From contig JADYYU010000241.1 in NCBI GenBank assembly GCA_020853515.1, forward strand, positions 1 through 5,113: 5,113 nucleotides of DNA. The letters are read 5' to 3'. Shown here piece after piece: positions 4,375 to 5,113 of this stretch (the first letter of the stretch is position 1; every line of letters starts with the position of its first letter). Both the position numbers and the translations under genes were made by a program. The notes beneath the pieces were generated by a model. That model ran no database searches. It was not told the origin of the DNA and worked only from the letters and a program-made list of their open reading frames with translations. Source of the stretch: Chitinophagaceae bacterium (GTDB lineage: Bacteria > Bacteroidota > Bacteroidia > Chitinophagales > Chitinophagaceae).

Positions 4375-5113
4375 ATGCTGCAACTCAATATACTACGTAC
4401 CCGTAAAGATTTTGTAAACGAACGACTGCTGGTAAAAAATTATCCTGACACGAATGCTGTGGATCTTATTTTAAAAATAGACGAGGAAAGAAGAAAAATA
4501 CAAACTGAAAATGAAGAACTGCAGGCCAGGATCAATGCGGCTTCTAAAGAGATCGGTAAGCTGATGAGCAGCGGAGCAAAAGAACAGGCAGAAGTAATGA
4601 AGACCGATGTTGCTGCCTATAAAGAAGCTTCCAGAGCATTGAGCGAACAACTGACTTTGCTGGAGCAACAGCAGCATGAAGAGCTGGTAAAGCTACCTAA
4701 CCTGCCGAATGAACTGGTGCCCCCGGGCAAAACACCGGAAGAAAATCTGGAAGTAAAAGCCGGTGGCCTAATTCCTGAACTGTATGATGGAGCTGTGCCA
4801 CACTGGGATCTTTGCGCAAAATACAACCTCATCAATTTTGAACTGGGCACTAAAATTACAGGTGCCGGATTTCCGGTGTATGTCAATAAAGGGGCGAGAT
4901 TGCAACGGGCCCTTATCAATTATTTTTTAGATTATAATACAAAGGCTGGTTACACCGAATACCAGCCTCCTCATATGGTGAATGCTGATTCGGCCTACGG
5001 CACCGGACAGTTACCTGATAAAGAAGGTCAAATGTATCATGCTACGGTTGATGATTTTTATCTGATACCTACGGCTGAAGTGCCGGTAACGAATATTTAC
5101 CGCGATGAGATCA
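4375..5113 (+). CDS. serS: Seryl-tRNA synthetase, C-terminal half beyond window edge
   Basis: This class II aminoacyl-tRNA synthetase charges tRNA-Ser (and tRNA-Sec where present) with serine in the cytoplasm. The start MLQLNILRTRKDFVNERL is the typical SerRS N-terminus. Residues about 30-105 form the long antiparallel coiled-coil arm that recognises the tRNA long variable arm, rich in Glu, Lys, Gln and Ala. LVKLPNLPNELVPPG (104-118) is the family hinge after the arm. The catalytic domain follows, with GAKITGAGFPVY-like sequence (GTKITGAGFPVY), then motif 1 from GARLQRALINYFLDYN (173-188) to QPPHMVN, with Pro199 as the motif 1 proline. TAEVPVTN (233-240) is the serine-binding TxE loop, at nearly the same numbering as in E. 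coli SerRS. Motifs 2 and 3 lie beyond the edge. The reading frame is intact throughout its 246 visible codons. No Shine-Dalgarno is evident; a purine patch (AAAGAA) precedes the ATG. Confidence 0.97.
   Translation, partial: MLQLNILRTRKDFVNERLLVKNYPDTNAVDLILKIDEERRKIQTENEELQARINAASKEIGKLMSSGAKEQAEVMKTDVAAYKEASRALSEQLTLLEQQQHEELVKLPNLPNELVPPGKTPEENLEVKAGGLIPELYDGAVPHWDLCAKYNLINFELGTKITGAGFPVYVNKGARLQRALINYFLDYNTKAGYTEYQPPHMVNADSAYGTGQLPDKEGQMYHATVDDFYLIPTAEVPVTNIYRDEI

Noticed and set aside
4471..4919. Minus-strand reading frames opposite serS
   Set aside because: The low-complexity Leu/Ser/Cys-rich products mirror the Glu/Gln/Lys-rich coiled-coil codons of serS.
1..5113. A novel multi-gene defence, secretion or mobile system
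   Set aside because: Every gene seen is either a recognisable housekeeping or envelope family or a lone DUF; there is no transposase, integrase, nuclease, toxin or RNA-guided component, and no tRNA or attachment-site structure.

Overview
The window looks like ordinary chromosomal DNA of a Bacteroidota (Bacteroidetes) bacterium, plausibly a Chitinophagaceae relative. Evidence seen in the sequence: a DUF2480-type gene, a family known to me mainly from this phylum; a small outer-membrane beta-barrel-like protein; the virtual absence of Shine-Dalgarno sequences; and four perfect copies of the Bacteroidetes -7 promoter box (TAnnTTTG) at sensible distances upstream of genes. The family placement is inference.

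Layout from left to right: (1) 1-463, minus strand, the N-terminal part of a short AlkA-type DNA-3-methyladenine glycosylase, cut by the window edge just before its expected catalytic Asp. (2) 464-999, a 536-base gene-free stretch holding three tandem copies (period 111-113) of a roughly 105-base element with inverted-repeat ends. (3) 1000-1953, minus, a secreted MltD-like lytic transglycosylase. (4) 1992-2507, minus, a DUF2480 protein of unknown function, 38 bases upstream of the transglycosylase and probably co-transcribed with it. (5) 2508-2724, an intergenic mosaic of heptamers and a duplicated 22-mer. (6) 2725-3513, minus, an atypical SDR oxidoreductase whose YxxxK active-site motif is replaced by SxxxR. 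(7) 3564-4250, minus, a predicted outer-membrane beta-barrel protein. (8) 4251-4374, a divergent promoter region. (9) 4375-5113, plus, the first 246 codons of seryl-tRNA synthetase (serS).

Suggested transcription units (inference from spacing and promoter boxes): barrel protein then SDR; DUF2480 then lytic transglycosylase, from a near-leaderless start; the glycosylase alone; and serS alone on the other strand. The functions (base-excision repair, cell-wall turnover, an unknown oxidoreductase, envelope, translation) do not form an evident pathway.

I found no defence system, mobile-element gene, CRISPR array, RNA gene or clear rho-independent terminator. The most unusual content is in the non-coding DNA: two unrelated intergenic repeat families, with the triplicated palindromic element the best candidate for something undescribed. 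The degenerate SDR active site is the most interesting protein-level feature.
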